NCBI GenBank assembly: GCA_033030425.1
Contig: JAUFSD010000001.1
Span: forward strand, 992,001-1,056,000
Direction: 5' to 3'
Source of the DNA: Verpa conica
Lineage: Eukaryota; Ascomycota; Pezizomycetes; Pezizales; Morchellaceae
Length of the DNA stretch: 64,000 nucleotides
Of the stretch, positions 1-11,689 are shown in pieces. A program made the position numbers and the translations under genes. The notes beneath the pieces are model-generated. The model made no database searches, was not told the origin of the DNA, and was given only the letters and a program-made list of their open reading frames with translations. How positions within the stretch are numbered: position 1 is the first letter of the stretch; each line of letters begins with the position of its first letter.

Positions 1-115
1 GGGTAAGGTTATGGGTGTTTCCCCCTTCTAGGAGCCTAAATCACTCGGGCTCTAGCCAAAGGTACGGCCTAGTTTTCCAATCATTTAGCTTAGAAATTTA
101 TAATTGTGTCTGCTA

Positions 116-386
116 TACTCAGGCGTTTATTAAATACTCGTAGGGAGGTTGCAACCTTAGGCGACACTCAAAATTATGTGTGTGGGAGGTAGTAGCAACA
201 AAACAACATGATAAGACAACAAACACAATCACAATAACAATATAGATTTATCACAGTAGTTCTGGGTACTATAGATAACTTATTCCTGGCTTTGTGTATG
301 ATTTTGGGGTTTTTCTGTGAAAGGGTTTTGGTGAGTTTTAGTACTATATCTCTCCCCACTACGAGTATTTAATAAACGCCTGGGTA
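116..386. mobile_element. MITE with 28-bp terminal inverted repeats and TA target duplication
   Basis: The left end (116-143) and the reverse complement of the right end (359-386) match over 28 bp with one difference. The core is AGGCGTTTATTAAATACTCG. Both ends are bounded by TA, the target duplication expected of Tc1/mariner-type elements. The roughly 270-bp interior is AT-rich with no credible coding content, so this is a non-autonomous element. Family assignment rests only on the TA flanks. Confidence 0.8.
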
Positions 387-698
387 CATACCAAAAAGTA
401 ATATGTACAATGACTACATGTAGTCTTTATACTTTTATTCTTGGAAGATACAAAAACTCATTTAAAGTAAGTTATGATATTCTACAGGTTTAGAAACTCA
501 TGTATGATGAAAATCAATGGGAAATAATTATAGTACGGGTATAGATATGGCTATAAGGAAAAAAAGGGGGAACCACAGGATAATTTCTCCGTACGCCTCG
601 AGACGGTGGGAAAGTAAAAATACAAGTACTCTGAACGCTCGATAGGTTCTATCTACAATTAATGCCAGAAATGCCCATCCTATTTCTATAGCGAGGGT

Positions 699-1478
699 TC
701 AGGTCACGGATGATGCTAAGGTTAGATTTGCTTGACCTGGTACTCTGATCGAGTCTTCAATCATGAGATGGTCAAAATCCAAATCCAACTGAGAGAGCAT
801 GGCTTCGAGCTCTTCTCCTTCACGCTCAATGAGTTGATCGAAATCTTCATATTCTCCGGTACCTATAGCTTAGAATTAGGATTAGAATAGATGGTCTAGG
901 GATTCTAGAATCACAATAATTCGTACCAGTAGTTTGATCCGGGAGCTCGTAGTCTTGTGCTTTATCGGCCTCGAGTTCCTCTTCTTCGTAAATGGTCGAT
1001 ATTGTTGCTGCAGCCCTAGCCTGTGTTGCTTCCCACCGCTTTTGCTCGGAAACGAAGATCAACCGCATCATCTACGCCAAGTAAGGTATTAGGCATTGTT
1101 TATTACCAGAGGATATACTTAAGATAATGAAGAATAAGGTACCTCATCTTCCCCACCCCTGGACTTTATGATTTTATCCTCGCGACCCCTCCTGACTTTC
1201 TTCAAAAATAAATCAACCCGGGCTTCACGACCCTTCTCGCGCGAGCTAAATATTGGAACCTGCTTAAACAATCGTTTCGGTGCGAGAAAATCTGGCGGAG
1301 ACGAGGGTGGTGACGGGAGCATATTGGGATCGAAAATCCCACTGACCGTGTTTTGGGGGCGTGCTGACAAGGGTGAGGATCGTGAGGGTGTATATGGAAG
1401 TGATGTGGAAACTTTGCAGGGGGTTTTAGGATTAAAAACCAGACCCACTTCGTGAGTAAAATCCACTGTCGTAGCCAT
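699..1478 (-). CDS. Unrecognised acidic protein, three exons
   Basis: I do not recognise the family. Three exons join in frame: 1143-1478, 927-1071 and 699-862, giving about 214 residues. Introns of 71 and 64 bp have GT/AG ends. The N-terminal half is Ser/Pro-rich and basic. The middle begins MMRLIFVSEQKRW and leads into an acidic stretch (YEEEELEADK). The C-terminal exon is strongly acidic with hydrophobic spacing (FDQLIEREGEELEAML), which suggests amphipathic helices. An alternative in-frame ATG at 1538 would add 20 residues. I preferred the inner ATG because MATTVDF looks like an ordinary start. It is divergent from RAE1 and shares a 348-bp intergenic region with it. Gene structure is more secure than any function. 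Confidence 0.6.
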
Positions 1479-1826
1479 TCTAGGGGGTGTCTTTGACGGA
1501 ACGAACGTGGGTATAGATGAAAGGAACGCGTTAAACAACGCGAATATTTTTCTCGCGTAAAAAGCGAATATTACTAAGCGAGACTATCAGCCACACAATA
1601 TATCGTTCCCCAGCCACCGTGATTCCCCGCCATTTATATTTCCCTGGTTTACCAACACAAAGTGTAACAGAGAACCAGAGCCCCTGTGCAACTTAGCACT
1701 ATTCAAAACTCCAAAATCAACCACCATTCACTCCAGTAGTATTTTCTCCCTGAATATTTCATAGACTTGTCTCTATAATTATCATCACCGGCTTCTGTTC
1801 TCGGGAACTCCTATCTCATTACAGTA
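1479..1826. promoter_or_regulatory. Divergent intergenic region between the acidic-protein gene and RAE1
   Basis: This 348-bp segment separates two divergent start codons and must hold both promoters. C/T-rich stretches just before the RAE1 ATG are typical of filamentous-fungal promoters. I see no convincing TATA box or specific factor site. Confidence 0.4.
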
Positions 1827-3124
1827 ATGTCACTTTTTGGAGCTACCGCGACTTCAACCCCTTCTACAGCTGCCAACAACACCCAAGGCGATCTGAGTAA
1901 AGATGTCGAGCTCACTTCACCTCCGGAAGACAGTGTCTCTGATCTCTCATTCTCTCCGCAGTCGGAGCATCTTGCAGTAGCTTCATGGGATAATAAGGTT
2001 CGCATTTATGAAATATCAGAAACGGGCCAGTCGATGGGCAAAGCGCTATACGAACACCAAGGTCCCGTCTTGTCGGTCCACTGGTCGAAGGTTGGCTAAC
2101 CTGTCTGGTTTGAGCTCCGGCGCGCCTCAGCATCATTGATACTAACTCCTCTACTCAGGATGGGACTAAAGTTGTTTCCGGCGGAGCTGACAAGGCTGCT
2201 CGCATGTATGACCTTCAGACTGGTTCATCCCAACAAGTCGCTGCCCACGACGATCCTGTTCGCTGTGTTCGAATGTTCCAGGCACCAAATGCGGGTGAGA
2301 TGCTCGTCACAGGGTCTTGGGACAAGACTCTTAAATACTGGGATCTACGGCAGCAGCAACCAGCCGCAACTGTACAGATGCAAGAACGTGTATATACCCT
2401 TGACGTTTGCCAAGGTTTGTTAGTTACCGGCACTGCGGATAGACATATCAACGTCATAAATCTTGCTAGCCCAACTACCATCTTCAAAACTATCCAGAGT
2501 CCTCTGAAGTGGCAGACGAGAGTTGTAAGCTGTTTTCCTGATGCTACTGGGTTCGCAGTTGGGAGTATCGAGGGGAGATGCGCAATCCAATATGTCGAGG
2601 ACAAGAATGCAAAGTAAATCTACCTGGGAATCTATAGAATGATTTGGCATTAAAACTGACGTTTCCACCAGTATGAACTTTTCCTTCAAGTGTCATCGAG
2701 AAAACCCATCAACTGGTATTGCAAATGTCTATAGCGTTAATGACATATCTTTCCACCCCACGTTCGGAACATTTTCTACTGCTGGGTCAGATGGAACTTT
2801 CCATTTCTGGTACGTATTCTTGGTGGTTCTTTTTACTATTACTATATACCTTAGATGCCGATCCCTACCGGACACGCCAAATCTCACCTAATGATTCTAT
2901 ACAGGGACAAGGATGCCAAACACCGTCTTAAAGGGTTCCCATCTGTCAACGGGAGCATTCCAGCGACCGGATTTAACAGGAACGGTAACATATTCGCGTA
3001 CGCCATTAGTTATGACTGGAGCAAGGGGCATCAATCCAATACTCCGCAGTATCCCACTAAGGTTATGCTACATCCTATTAAAGAAGACGAAGCGAAACCA
3101 CGACCAGTCGCAAAGAAGCGATAG
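1827..3124 (+). CDS. RAE1: mRNA export factor RAE1/Gle2, WD40 protein, four exons
   Basis: RAE1/Gle2 is a seven-bladed WD40 protein that docks on nuclear pore GLEBS motifs and supports poly(A)+ RNA export. Exons are 1827-2090, 2159-2613, 2672-2809 and 2905-3124, with introns of 68, 58 and 95 bp, giving 358 residues, the usual family length. WD repeats are visible throughout, for example LAVASWDNKVRIYEI, VVSGGADKAARMYDL and LVTGSWDKTLKYWDL. The motif LKWQTRVVSCFPD and the region around NIFAYAISYDWSKGH are typical of RAE1 rather than other WD40 families. The start MSLFGATAT matches the Ser/Phe/Gly-rich fungal N-terminus. The C-terminus ends in a short Lys/Pro-rich tail. No lesions were seen. 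Confidence 0.95.
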
Positions 3125-4251
3125 TTTGGTCTGAATTTAGAGAATCGTCGTTGGAACTATGGAGTAGTCTTCGTAAAGTTCTCCGAGATGAAACTATTGG
3201 TGTTCCTGATTGCCGTAGGGAGTTTTTGTGTTTCCTTCACGACAAAGGAAAGGAGACAAATACTGGAATAAGTTCTTATTTAGTTTATATATATAATCTG
3301 TGATTTTTCGGCTGAAGGCTGTCCTGCTTTTATTTTTCCCCTTAGAAATAAGATTAGTGATCATGAAGCTCTAGACCTTGTGACGAGGTGGAGAAAGTCG
3401 TCTTTAGATTTATAGAACTAACTTAAATTATTACATAGAGGATTCAGAACTCCAGCCCCAGAAATGAAGGAGTAGTGTGTGCATTTTCGGGGGACAAAAT
3501 AGTCGACACCCATAAGCTATGAGTATAGGTAACATTCACACAATGTTACCACCACTCTTTAACTAGAGTCACAATTCTGGGGGCTTTCCTAGAAGCCCTA
3601 GAGTACTCACAGAATACTCTAGCTGGTACTTGGGTCTATTCACTATATACGTTGCCTGCCCAAGAGTCTTTCTTGTAACGACCGTTATACTCATCAGTTT
3701 AGGTATTGGTTATTTTATCCCCTGACAATAGTAGAGTAAAATATAAATAAAGTAATGGATCCTCAAGCCCCGGTGTTTCCCTTACACAGCTGGATCCATT
3801 TTAAAGGGTGTGGCTTTTAGAAAGGTCTTGTCATACGTTGACGTTTTTGGGATCGACCAGACCCGCAAACAGTGACCTGTGTGCACATACTAGCGGTAGG
3901 GGCGTGAAAGCGGAGATCTCCACTCTTTGGGTCACTATAGAAAAATTGTGAGACCCGTTCCATAGTACTGAGAGCCCCTAACCCTGAGTGATTCTGCCTG
4001 ACGGTGAAGCCAAGACGCGCTGCCATGTTTGACACCAATATGCACCGGTATGCAGACCTGGTCAATTCTAAAAACGTCCATGATTTACCCTGTTATGCAC
4101 CCCATACTTTTGTGGGGTCCCGGGATATCGATCTATGCTCCGTGCTGAATGAGTACATTTTTGCAGTATGTGCTGCAGATCCTGTTGGAACTAATGGCTG
4201 TCTAGTTTGTATGGAGTCTCAAGGGTCCAAAATTCTTTATACTTGCGACAT
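3125..4251. other. Intergenic, no gene recognised
   Basis: AT-rich spacer downstream of RAE1. Short open frames around 3817-4258 have no family resemblance or plausible splicing. The segment near 3535-3552 contains a short hairpin (GGTAACATTCACACAATGTTACC). Nothing else was recognised. Confidence 0.5.
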
Positions 4252-4375
4252 GCAATAAGTACCCGGAAATAAAAGTCTCTGGTAGGGAATATCTATTAGA
4301 TACAGAGGCCTTTCTATAAAAAGTATACCTGTCTATTGGTGAGAATACTCACTTGTATTTCCGGGTACTTATTGC
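4252..4375. mobile_element. Small palindromic MITE, 124 bp
   Basis: The two ends are perfect inverted copies of GCAATAAGTACCCGGAAATA (20 bp), separated by about 84 bp without coding content. No clear target duplication is visible. It could be a foldback element or the terminal remnant of a DNA transposon. Confidence 0.65.
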
Positions 4376-4921
4376 CTGCCACGAGTACTGCCATGCAGGA
4401 ATTATACAGGAGAGTGGGGGCAATTAAGCAACCAAGCGCAGGCACGATGTGATGAGAAGGGGTGAGAATTAATGCTGGACGTAAGAGAGGGTAAAATTTT
4501 TAGTCTTAGGGGGCCTCGTGATAGGGGGAGAAAAACCCTCAATTGAAGGATCGATCGAGGCATGGGGTACTCTATGATAATATTTTATTTTAGGCAGTTT
4601 TTCTTTTCTTTTTTCTTCTCTAGAGGACCTGGACAGAGGATTGCTCTGTATATTGCTAGTTGGATACTAAAGTGCTAGGCTACAAGATTGCTGGGGTAGT
4701 TAGACAGGTGCGCTTAAAAATTGCAAGGGGGAAGAGGTCTTTTTATTCAAAAAGAGTTCTCCGCTCCACTTCGGCCCTCGACCCGGGCCTTTTACCCTAC
4801 CATCTCACTCTATAAATCAATCACACACTCCTTCCCCCCTCTATTTCCCTCTGCCTGCTAGCGATACAATCTCTTTCCCCTTCTCATTGTACTCTGCTAT
4901 ATCAGTCTTACACTCTCGGCC
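4376..4921 (+). promoter_or_regulatory. Presumed upstream region of asparagine synthetase
   Basis: This 546-bp segment precedes the ATG at 4922. A pyrimidine-rich tract (about 4590-4620) and a CT-rich leader (about 4830-4920) resemble fungal promoter and 5'UTR architecture. I see no clear GCN4/CPC1-type TGACTCA site. Confidence 0.35.
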
Positions 4922-7195
4922 ATGTGTGGTAAGAAAAACCCCTCATCTGCCCCCACTTTAGTCCCATGTCACTTACAAAAACACTGAAAAAAAAGGTATA
5001 TTCGCCTGCCATAAACACCCCGATGTGCACAAGTTCAAGCCTCAGGCTTTGCAACTAGCTAAGGCGTACGTAACCCTTAGTCCGATGTCCTCAGGAAGCC
5101 CGGATACTGAAAGCGCTTTGCAGTGTGCGTCATCGTGGTCCAGATTGGAGTGAGCTACACCTTCCTATACCTCTTATCATAAAATTCTAATTTTTATCTT
5201 CTAGGTGGAAACATAATTTCCAATGATACTAGTAATTAATAGACAAGCCTATCCACTGAGTTCCGAGACTAACTTAGTAAAACAGTCTTAACCCATGAAC
5301 GCCTGAGCATTGTTGGGATTGGTATTTTTCTCCCACCAATACCAAATAAAATTAATTATACGTTTTTTAACACTCGCAACAGACAGTGGAGCACAGCCCC
5401 TCGTTAACGAGGAGGAAACGATATTTTTGGCTGTCAATGGTGAAATTTACAATCATAGGATACTACGCAGGCAGCTCAGTGCCGATACAAAGTTCAAAAC
5501 TCATTCCGACTGTGAAGTTATCTTACATCTGGTAATAAGTTAAACTCTAAGCACTTATTTTTCAACCAATACTTTTTACTAACCTATTATGTAGTATCCT
5601 GAGCATGATATTGATACTCCAAAGATGCTCGATGGAATGTTTTCTTTTGTCCTTTACGACAAAACTAAAGATCGTACTATTGCCGCACGCGACCCCATAG
5701 GTATTACTAGTTTCTATCAGGGCTGGTCCTCAGCAACTCCTGGTGCCGTATACTTCGCCTCCGAATTAAAATGTCTCCACCCTGTCTGTGACAAGATCAT
5801 TCCTTTTCCTCCGGGACATATCTATGACTCAGTCACTGGAGAAACTACTAGATATTACCAACCTTCATGGTGGGACCCTAAGAATGTTCCATCAACTCCG
5901 GTTGACTACCAGAAAGTCAGAAGTACTTTAGAAAGAGCAGTTCGCAAGCGACTTATGTCTGAAGTCCCTTATGGAGTTCTTTTATCTGGAGGCCTTGACT
6001 CTAGTTTGATTGCTTCAATTGCAGCTCGCGAGACTGAGAGACTGAAGATCAAGTCTGGAGTTACCAATGGCAACGCAATACCACACGAGTTGGTCGGCAT
6101 TGACGAAGATGACCTTTCTACAATCACTGCTTTACCGGAGTTACATTCATTTTCCATTGGCCTTCCAGGATCTCCGGATACAGTCGCTGCTAAAAAAGTA
6201 GCCGCATATCTCGGAACAGTCCACCATGAATTCAACTTCACTCTGCAAGAAGGTCTTGATGCGCTCCGTGATGTTATTTATCACCTGGAGACATTCGATG
6301 TTACCACAATTCGTGCGTCAACACCTATGTACCTCCTCAGTAGGAAGATCAAGGCTCAAGGTGTGAAGATGGTTCTCAGTGGGGAAGGGAGTGACGAGAT
6401 TTTTGGTGGCTATCTTTACTTCGTCAACGCCCCGAACAAGGAGGAATTTCACAAGGAGACAATCACAAGGGTTAAGAACTTACATCTTTCAGACTGTTTG
6501 AGGGCAAATAAGTCAACTTCTGCCTGGGGCGTCGAAGCCCGCGTTCCTTTCTTAGACAAGGAGGTGAGATCTTTTTTTCTGTCCAGTGAAAATTTTAGTT
6601 AACATCGATCTGTACAGTTCCTAGAAGTCACGATGAACATTGACCCCCAAGAAAAACTTATCCTCAAGGGAGAGCGTCTTGAGAAATACATCCTCAGGAA
6701 GGCATTTGATACCTCTGATAAGCCTGATCAAAAACCCTATCTCCCTAATGACATTCTCTGGCGTCAAAAGGAGCAGTTTAGCGATGGTGTTGGATATGGA
6801 TGGATCGACGTACTAAAGGTAGACTTCTTGCTGTCGTTCTCGAGGAAGTAAGCAACACTAACGCATTACTGAAGGACACTGCCGAGAAAATGGTTACCGA
6901 CGAACAGCTAAAGAACCCAAAGCCCGAGTGGGGTAACGATACTCCCGACAGTAAGGAAGGATACTGGTATAGGTGCTTGTTCGATGAACAATTCCCAATA
7001 CAGTGTGCATCCACTGTAATGAGGTGGAGGCCTACCTGGTCTAACCAGACAGACCCAAGTGGAAGGTTAATGCTTTTCAGTTGCCCTTATCCAGCCCCCT
7101 AGAACTAGGGGCAAAAAAATTCTCTTAGCGATACTAACCATATTCTTTAAAACAGAGCCATTGATATTCACGTTGCTAAATATGACGAAAAATAG
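4922..7195 (+). CDS. ASN1: Asparagine synthetase (glutamine-hydrolysing), ten exons
   Basis: Converts aspartate, glutamine and ATP to asparagine in the cytosol. The exons 4922-4928, 4996-5065, 5124-5149, 5205-5231, 5286-5321, 5383-5531, 5595-6563, 6618-6818, 6875-7065 and 7156-7195 join in frame to 571 residues, matching the yeast enzymes. The N-terminus reads MCGIFACH, with Cys2 as the glutaminase nucleophile. NGEIYNH and the GATase-2 fold occupy about the first 200 residues. The synthetase domain has the ATP PP-loop SGGLDSS near residue 236, then [11 protein letters not shown] and the conserved [11 protein letters not shown]. The C-terminal DPSGRAIDIH is restored by the last splice. The first coding exon is only seven nucleotides, so the catalytic Cys codon is separated from the rest by an intron. 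The 5' part of the gene is broken into many tiny exons. No inactivating lesion was seen. Confidence 0.95.
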
Positions 7196-8348
7196 TCTAC
7201 ACAACCTTTTTTATAGCTCAACGTGACTCAAGATACAGTCATATAGCTTGGGTACTCTTCTTGTTTAGATCAAATAAATTCATACACCTCCTACTATCAA
7301 TAGAAAGGTTTTCGTACCCCAAAGTCCACCAACCAATCTTATTATAGGATTTTGTGGTGTGATAGTAGGCTAAAACTATCTACTTTTCACGAGTATCCTA
7401 TATTATAGTAAACATAGCCACAGACTATTGAGACCACTAGGTCATAGTTCATAACTGCATACCAGATTTTGTACCCAGAAACAATGAAATCACTTGATAT
7501 AAAAAACACTATTGAGACTACATTGCTTGTGTAAAAAGCGAACTGCTCTATTATTTCCTTGTTAGACTTATATGCTCGCGATTTACATATTAAAGATCAT
7601 ATACATATATATTTCTTAGCCATATATCACCGTTTGATTACCTAAACACATGCCCTGAACGAAGTTGAAAGGGTGATGGGGTGCAAGGCCTAGTGGGTTT
7701 CTGATTGGTCGCTTCGTGAAGGGCATGCGACGCCCCACTGGGCAAAGGGTCTCTGTTTGGGTAGTTCTTTTATACAAGCTTGTGGTTGGGTTGATAATGC
7801 CATGCTGGTTACCTAAGTGGTATATGTGCTCCGGCCAGGAAGTACAACTTTAAAGACTCCTATTTATATAGTGCCTAGTATAAAATATCAAGAAAATTCT
7901 TTAGACTACCACTACTATAGAGTAAATGACGGGTATATTCATGTAGTTATTTTTTAGATTTTTTAGGTATTCACTTCAATTTTTGAAGGAGGTATATAAG
8001 AAGTGCTTGGTAATTTTTCCCCCCATAAAAATAGGCTCTATTGACCCCAATATGAAGCACAAGCAAAATTTAAGTCTATGAGAATCGAGTTCTCGGCACT
8101 TAAGCACACCTCGAGAAGCACGATCCTTAGCGCCATGTGATATGAGCTGAGCATAAGGTAGCTTGTTTACATAGTTGTAGAGCGTACAGTGGCTGGCCGG
8201 CACTAAGTCATGGAACGTGCGTTCCGAGACATTGTCTGTGCGAGAGGTTTCAGTTCTCGTGAGTGTAAAGATATCACGAAGGAATGATGATATCTATTGA
8301 TATAGGTACCAAAATGACGAGAAAATCCAGCGCTCTAATATACATGAT
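7196..8348. other. Intergenic, no gene recognised
   Basis: AT-rich sequence between asparagine synthetase and the transposon nest. It probably includes the far end of the Tc1-like element downstream of its transposase stop at 8349, but no terminal inverted repeat could be paired. Small open frames have no recognisable content. Confidence 0.45.
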
Positions 8349-8538
8349 TCAGTAATGAGTAGAGCCTCCCCGATTCCGCATACATTCCTTAATTCTTTGG
8401 GGCATATTCTCAATCAGCTTTCTAAAATCCTCGGGTGTGAACCGGTTCCACTCTTCCCCCAGTGCCTTCCTAAGCACCTCTTTCGTTCTCACAGGAAGTT
8501 CTCTCTTATTGATACGAGATTTCATAATGCGCCAGAGG

Positions 8539-9384
8539 TGTGACAGTTTAACGACCGTCATGACTAAGCTCAAGGTAGACTCCTTAGAGACAATTGACTA
8601 CCTCCCTTGGAGAACAGAGGTAGCTACTCTGTTCCGACCAAAAGATAGTCAACATCAGCAAAAAAAAAAAAAACTCTCCAGGAGATTTTCGTCGCCCTCA
8701 GTCTCCTGGAGAGGTGCTGGTGTTACCCGGCCGTACCACATTAACGCGCCTGCAACCCCTCTCCCCCCAGCACCCCCTACCTACTTACTACCACTCTATG
8801 AACCTATGCTAACTATTGAAAACAGCGCCTTATAGCACCGCCAGCAGTAGCCCCCCCAGCGGCTGTACTGGTACGAACACCTCATGTCCAACGCATCAAT
8901 GTGACCCCCAGAGGACCCCCAGCGCAACAGTTACAGCAAGACCCCCAGGACCACCAGCAGCCCTCGGGCCACCAAGCAAACAACTTACCCGTACCGGTAC
9001 AAACACCCCGTGTCAGACACGTTGACTGGACATCAAGCTGCCTCCCAGCGCAGCAGCAGCAGGCAGGCAGGCAGGCGGAGGGGCAAGCAGGAGGGGGGAG
9101 AGGCAGCGGAGGAGGCAGCAAAGCAGGTATATTCTTGTATATAGATTAGATAGAATATAGAGAATTGAGAATTGAGAACTGAGACTCTTCTAGACACAAC
9201 TTTTTGTTCTACTTTTATTGAGGCTCTGCTGGTATCTCTCGGATTACTAGCATCTGCCCTGAGATCTCCTGGAAATGACATGCAGCGTAAAGCATTTGTG
9301 TAAGGGTAGGTTTGCGAAATTGTCGTCCCGCTCTCCAAGAAAGCGGGACGGAATCTTTGTTTTTGCTGATGTGCTCCCGTTACA
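8539..9384. mobile_element. LTR-like insertion (solo LTR, partly replaced), in the Tc1 transposase
   Basis: Sequence starting TGTGACAGTTTAAC (8539) and ending GCTCCCGTTACA (9384) is flanked on both sides by CAGAGG. Removing it and one CAGAGG restores the transposase frame IENL-WRIMK. The first about 110 bp and last 13 bp are a diverged version of the 1.26-kb LTR at 35391-36647. The middle is replaced by the CATCAGCAAA element 8653-9371. The TSD appears to be 6 bp here versus 5 bp at the other copy, so the exact edge may be off by one base. Confidence 0.75.
8653..9371. mobile_element. Non-autonomous KDZ-like element, CATCAGCAAA termini
   Basis: Begins CATCAGCAAAA followed by an A-run and CTCTCCAGGAGATTTTCG, and ends GGAATCTTTGTTTTTGCTGATG. 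Both subterminal regions match the ends of the 9.1-kb element (right end 18700-18767 inverted; left end 9657-9780 inverted). There is no transposase, and the interior is Pro/Gln-like low complexity with CAG triplets. The flanks (AA left, TG right) do not form a duplication, so this copy may have lost sequence or recombined. Confidence 0.75.
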
Positions 9385-10302
9385 CAGAGGTTTTCAATAG
9401 AGTTGAAACCAGGTGATTGGGCAGGCCAAGGCATTTTTTGAATATGGAGCCGATTCCTAGCAGCTCTAGCTACTTTTGCTCTGTGAGAAGGTGCACCATC
9501 TTCCATAACAATTGCTTTGCAGGTAGGACAATACCGTTGCTTATAAAAAGGATATAGAACAGATTCCATAATCCAGCTTACATAATCCACTCCTTTCATA
9601 GATTTTTCCGGCAGTATAACCATAGGACCCTTATGTCCTAGCTGAATACAGTCCTACATCAGCAAAAAGCGAGATTCCTCCCCGCTCTCCTGGAGAGCGG
9701 GGTGAGCTTTTCGCAAACCTACCCTCTCACAGGTGCTTTACGCTGCACATCATCTCCGGGAGATACGCTGCCGGACCCTGAAAGTCCGGGAGAGTCTTTT
9801 TTCGGTCGGGAGAACCCCTATATGCTTAATATTTTTTTTGTTCTACTGCTTACTTTCTAGGCTGCTATTATGATCTCGAAGCTTATATTGACTGAATATT
9901 AACTAATTTTGCTCTATCTACTATCACTACATCAAAATCTTGCTCTTCCGATTATCCTAATACCGCTTATACCACCCCCCACCTAAATACCTCTACTCGT
10001 TGACACCTTGCTCCAACTACTCCTCGGCAGCTTCCGACTCCTGAGAGGTCGTCTTCACCATACCTCTACGCGCTTCAAGAATCTTCCTTAATTTTTCTTG
10101 ATTATCACTGAATCCTATAACCTCCTCTTTCTCGTTGACTTGTTTAGACCCACAATACTATCTATATTTAGTATTAATTGCCTACAAGATAGACTAGTAC
10201 GAACCAGAATTTTGATTTGAGCCCGTATATCATCTAATATATCTGCTGCGTTGTCGTTGTCCATATTCCCCCAAGTATTCAACTGCCGCTCCCAAACACC
10301 TG

Positions 10303-11614
10303 TTAACCTGTTAGCAGTCTATCCCAGCTTCCTAGAGGTCGGCAAAACCTACGAAGACAATTCCCGCGGCTAAATGTCATTGGTTCCACATACAGTCCCG
10401 TCTCCCATGCTCTAAGGCAATGGTATATCATAGCTGTAGTTAATACAATAAACCTTGAATTGATGCAATCCATAAACTCGGGCATCTTCCTGGCTGTAGC
10501 CCTGTTTCCTTTGAAGAACTTCGCATGGATTAGTGCAGGAATTGCAGACGATAGGAACCTTTGCTCTAGAAGCTACCGACCTGTCAGCAGTCGCCACCGG
10601 ATTCTAGAAACATTGTACATACCGTGTATCCATCTTCGTTACACATAAACCGATCCATATCTAACAAATAGGCAACCTGTGCCTTCAAAGCTTGCTTACC
10701 AAGGCCTGACAGACCATAAAGCGACAGAACCTCTCGCTTTGCTACTTGAAGGAACTGGGATCGCCTGCTTGCGTGTTTTGCCTTCATCTATAGCTTGTTA
10801 GTACTCGTTACCGGCTTGAAGGAGGTCGGTACCGTACATGCTTATGACTCTCTATACTTATCGGAGTGTATAATCCGTGGTCTTCCTGAGCAGCTTTCCA
10901 GCTAGATTTTATCCATTTAGATATTTCAATGGTGGTAGGGAAAGGCTCTTGAAAGTAGGTATACTCAAGCATGATATCGTTTGCGCTTTGAAGGATAGGT
11001 ATAGAGAGTGACTCAATTTGAAAAGTTCCTCTATTTGACCTGTTTCTTTGCTGCTCATACATTGAGATCTTCTCTGGCTCAGGGATAGGCAGGGCAATCT
11101 GTGTCAAAGTGAGCATCGACCTCCTAGAAGCCGTCACTATTTGATTTGGCTTTGCCAGCCGAGTTGTCTTTGGGTTCTATTACACGCATTAGCTTATTCA
11201 TTTTACCAAGGATAGATAAAACACTACCCCCTCTGTTTCCTTACAAGACTTCAACGTCTGAATTATTTCTCTGTGCTTAGGTGGTGCTTTCTTTGCTGCA
11301 GGCTTTTGGAAGACTGGTGCCTGCTTCTCAAAGTTCGGCAATCCCTTGTCAAAGTCGGTATTTGATTCGTAGTATTCATCTTCTTGAGCTATTGTATTTT
11401 GATGGCGCTGATAGCCCCTATCTCTGCTACTCTCGCTGTTAGATTCTTCAGGTTCGCTAGAGATCTCAGCCGGCTGTGGGGGAGGAGCGCGGCGACGAGG
11501 GCTTCGGCGAAGTTCAGGAGTATCTGGTTCAGTAGGCCTACGCTTCATTACCCCCTTGTACAATCTAAATGGTCTGGTTGGATGGCTCTTTTTTGTCGGT
11601 GGGGTTTTTGTCAT
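10303..11614 (-). CDS. DUF6532-like protein carried by the KDZ element, multi-exon
   Basis: Minus-strand coding segments from 11614 (MTKTPPTKKSHPTR) to the stop at 10303 look like one spliced gene. The N-terminal exon is basic and Pro/Ser-rich with a charged linker. Later segments include YEQQRNRSNRGTFQIESL, SRRSQFLQVAKREVLSLYGL and LKAQVAYLLDMDRFMC. The C-terminal part (IPALIHAKFFKGNRATARK, then EFMDCINSRFIVLTTAMIYH and CLRAWETGLY) resembles DUF6532 proteins, which are expanded in fungi. A plausible intron runs from about 10637 to 10576. Other joins are uncertain, and I cannot exclude lesions. Its place between the element's own termini makes it cargo or a transposition accessory. The role is unknown. 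Confidence 0.55.
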
Positions 11615-11689
11615 CGCGTATTAGCCTAAAATGTGGAGTTGGGGTTTGTATCGAATTGTAGGGGGTTGCTGCCGACCTCTGGGAGGTAG

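Noticed and set aside
8437..8835. 132-codon plus-strand open frame
   Set aside because: It crosses the Tc1 remnant, the LTR fragment and an A-run of the CATCAGCAAA element, so it is a chance frame over a junction.
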